Program-made: the position numbers and the translations under genes | Notes under the pieces: model-generated | The model's input: the letters and a program-made list of their open reading frames with translations, nothing else | What the model was told of the DNA's origin: nothing | The model's database searches: none | From: Hyphomicrobiales bacterium | Lineage (GTDB): Bacteria > Pseudomonadota > Alphaproteobacteria > Rhizobiales > Xanthobacteraceae | Assembly (NCBI GenBank): GCA_017305555.1 | Contig: JAFKKM010000057.1 | Span: 1 to 33,857 of the forward strand | Reading direction: 5' to 3' | DNA length: 33,857 nucleotides | In this document: one piece after another, positions 32,748 to 33,857 of the stretch | How positions within the stretch are numbered: position 1 is the stretch's first letter | How the letters are laid out: each line of letters starts with the position of its first letter

Positions 32748-33343
32748 GCAATTCCGAACTTCGTTCCTATCCGCGCCAGGTGGTCACCGAGGCCGGTCCG
32801 ATCGCGTTCCGCCTGATGGGGGCGGCCGATGAAGCCGCGGTGCTGGATTTTGCGCGCGCGCTTCCGGTGCATGACCTGTTGTTTCTGCCGCGCAACATCA
32901 CCGAGCCCAAGGTGCTGACTGCGTGGGTCCGGGAGATCGAGCGCGGCACCATCACCAGCCTGCTGGCCTGGAAGGGCGACAAGGTGGTGGGCTGCGGCAC
33001 CATTGTCCGTGACGTGCATTCGTGGTCGCCGCATGTCGGCGGCATCCGCATGGTGATCTCGACGGATGTGCGGGGCCTCGGCGTGGGGCGGGCGCTGACG
33101 CAGGAAACCTTCGCGCTGGCGCTGTCGATGGGCCTTGAGAAACTGGTGGCGCAGATGACGGTCGACCAGACCGGCGCCATCGCCATCTTCGAAGGGCTCG
33201 GCTTCAAGGCGGAAGCGCTGTTGCGCGACCATGTCCGCGACCGCGACGGCCGCACCCACGATATCGTCGTGCTCGGCCACAACGTCGCGCATGTGCGGGC
33301 GAAGCTGGAAGCCTACGGCGTGCCGGCCGCGGTCCAGAACTGA
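32744..33343 (+). CDS. GNAT family N-acetyltransferase
   Basis: Protein of 199 residues with one GNAT domain. The acetyl-CoA-binding segment is GGIRMVISTDVRGLGVGRAL (R-G-L-G-V-G), followed by TVDQTGAIAIFEGLGFKAEALLRDHV. It could acetylate a protein lysine or a small molecule; the target is unknown. The ATG overlaps the phaC stop (ATGA), so expression is tied to PHA synthesis, which makes a role in regulating the synthase or granule metabolism worth considering. Confidence 0.87.
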   Translation: MSNSELRSYPRQVVTEAGPIAFRLMGAADEAAVLDFARALPVHDLLFLPRNITEPKVLTAWVREIERGTITSLLAWKGDKVVGCGTIVRDVHSWSPHVGGIRMVISTDVRGLGVGRALTQETFALALSMGLEKLVAQMTVDQTGAIAIFEGLGFKAEALLRDHVRDRDGRTHDIVVLGHNVAHVRAKLEAYGVPAAVQN

Positions 33344-33857
33344 GCCGTGCCGCGTTCGCTTGCATTGCGATAGATGAGCCCGGTGGATTGGTGCCGGGCA
33401 GGGAGTGTTACGGTTGGACAGGACCGGCTGTAACGGGCGGGTGAGATTTCTCTCGGCGTCGCAACCCGAAAGTCGTCGTCCCCGCGCAGGCGGGGACCCA
33501 TAACCCCTGGCGATTATGGTCGCTAAGGTCGCTTGCCAATGATCACAACCGCCGTCCGCATCATGAGCGACACGGCGTATGGGTCCCCGCCTGCGCGGGG
33601 ACGACGCTGAGGTTGTTTAAGCGCTTTGCCATGATCGGGAATCGGAGTCTTCGAAAGCCCGGGCCTGAGCTGCTGAGCGCCCAAGCTCCGGTTGTCGGGT
33701 TGCCTAGCTCCACTTTATTCCATCCACCGAATACTTGTCTTTAGATAAGCCGTTGTTATTATTTGAATTAATCCAAAGATTCTGCGCCCCACAGCAAAAT
33801 CACGCGTTCGTGATATCGCGTCGCAACATTGATGTTGCGACGCACAATGGATTGTGA
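33344..33857. other. gene-poor right end with two palindromes
   Basis: No gene is seen in the last 514 nt. After the family A element, the sequence from about 33700 becomes AT-rich. It holds a hairpin ATCACG-CGTT-CGTGAT (33799-33814) and a 12-bp perfect inverted repeat with arms GCGTCGCAACAT / ATGTTGCGACGC (33818-33829 and 33832-33843). A poor promoter-like pair, TTGTCT (33735) and ATTATT (33758), precedes them. This looks like the control region of a gene beyond the window. Confidence 0.55.
33474..33606. repeat. family A palindromic element, copy 5
   Basis: Arms begin CGTCGTCCCCGCGCAGGC and end in the inverse at 33606. The loop starts TAACCCCTGGCGATTATGG, as in copy 1, and the flank GTCGCAACCCGAAAGT is a diverged form of the family flank. 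It lies 130 nt after the GNAT gene. Confidence 0.85.

Overview
This is a GC-rich alphaproteobacterial chromosome segment, most likely from the Bradyrhizobium / Rhodopseudomonas / Afipia group. That placement rests on three things: the mix of pca, cox, liv, PHA and CYP102-type genes; the very high third-position GC; and families of short palindromic elements of a kind I recognise from that group. No rRNA, tRNA, CRISPR array, transposase, phage gene or replication origin was seen. It is an inference, not a database result.

Layout. 1-500 holds the start of a DUF2270 membrane protein that runs off the left edge. 1102-6488 (minus) is a complete branched-chain-amino-acid-type ABC importer, livHMGF followed by its binding protein livK, which has its own structured upstream region. 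6889-9075 (plus) is an MFS carrier of the aromatic-acid type with a LigI-like amidohydrolase. 9101-9638 (minus) is a BrnT/BrnA toxin-antitoxin pair with a perfect operator-like palindrome. 9859-10389 is an unknown membrane protein. 10362-13192 (minus) is pcaB-pcaD-pcaC, the middle of the protocatechuate branch of the beta-ketoadipate pathway, without the ring-cleaving dioxygenase.

13384-20549 (plus) is a molybdenum hydroxylase (CO-dehydrogenase-like) cluster: coxG, coxS, coxM, coxD, coxE, an XdhC protein split into two in-frame pieces, and a MoeA-like/MobA-like fusion. The large molybdenum-binding catalytic subunit (coxL) is missing from the place where it would be expected. 20843-23907 holds a secreted DUF4189 protein, a CnbZ-like aminomuconate deaminase, a DadA-like FAD oxidoreductase and a small DUF6489-like protein.

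24094-33343 is lipid-flavoured: a WS/DGAT acyltransferase, an epoxide-hydrolase-like enzyme, a 1076-residue self-sufficient CYP102 P450-reductase fusion, another alpha/beta hydrolase, then a tightly coupled PHA synthase operon (short PhaE/PhaR-like subunit, phaC, GNAT acetyltransferase). The right end is a gene-poor, AT-richer stretch with two adjacent palindromes.

Taken together the window looks like a catabolic neighbourhood: uptake of organic or aromatic acids (liv, MFS), degradation through beta-ketoadipate and related steps, an oxidative molybdoenzyme system, and fatty acid oxidation and storage. Several kinds of short palindromic repeat (five copies of family A, four clear copies of family B, and singletons) sit in nearly every larger intergenic gap. 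Family A shows its internal loop in both orientations relative to the same flanks.
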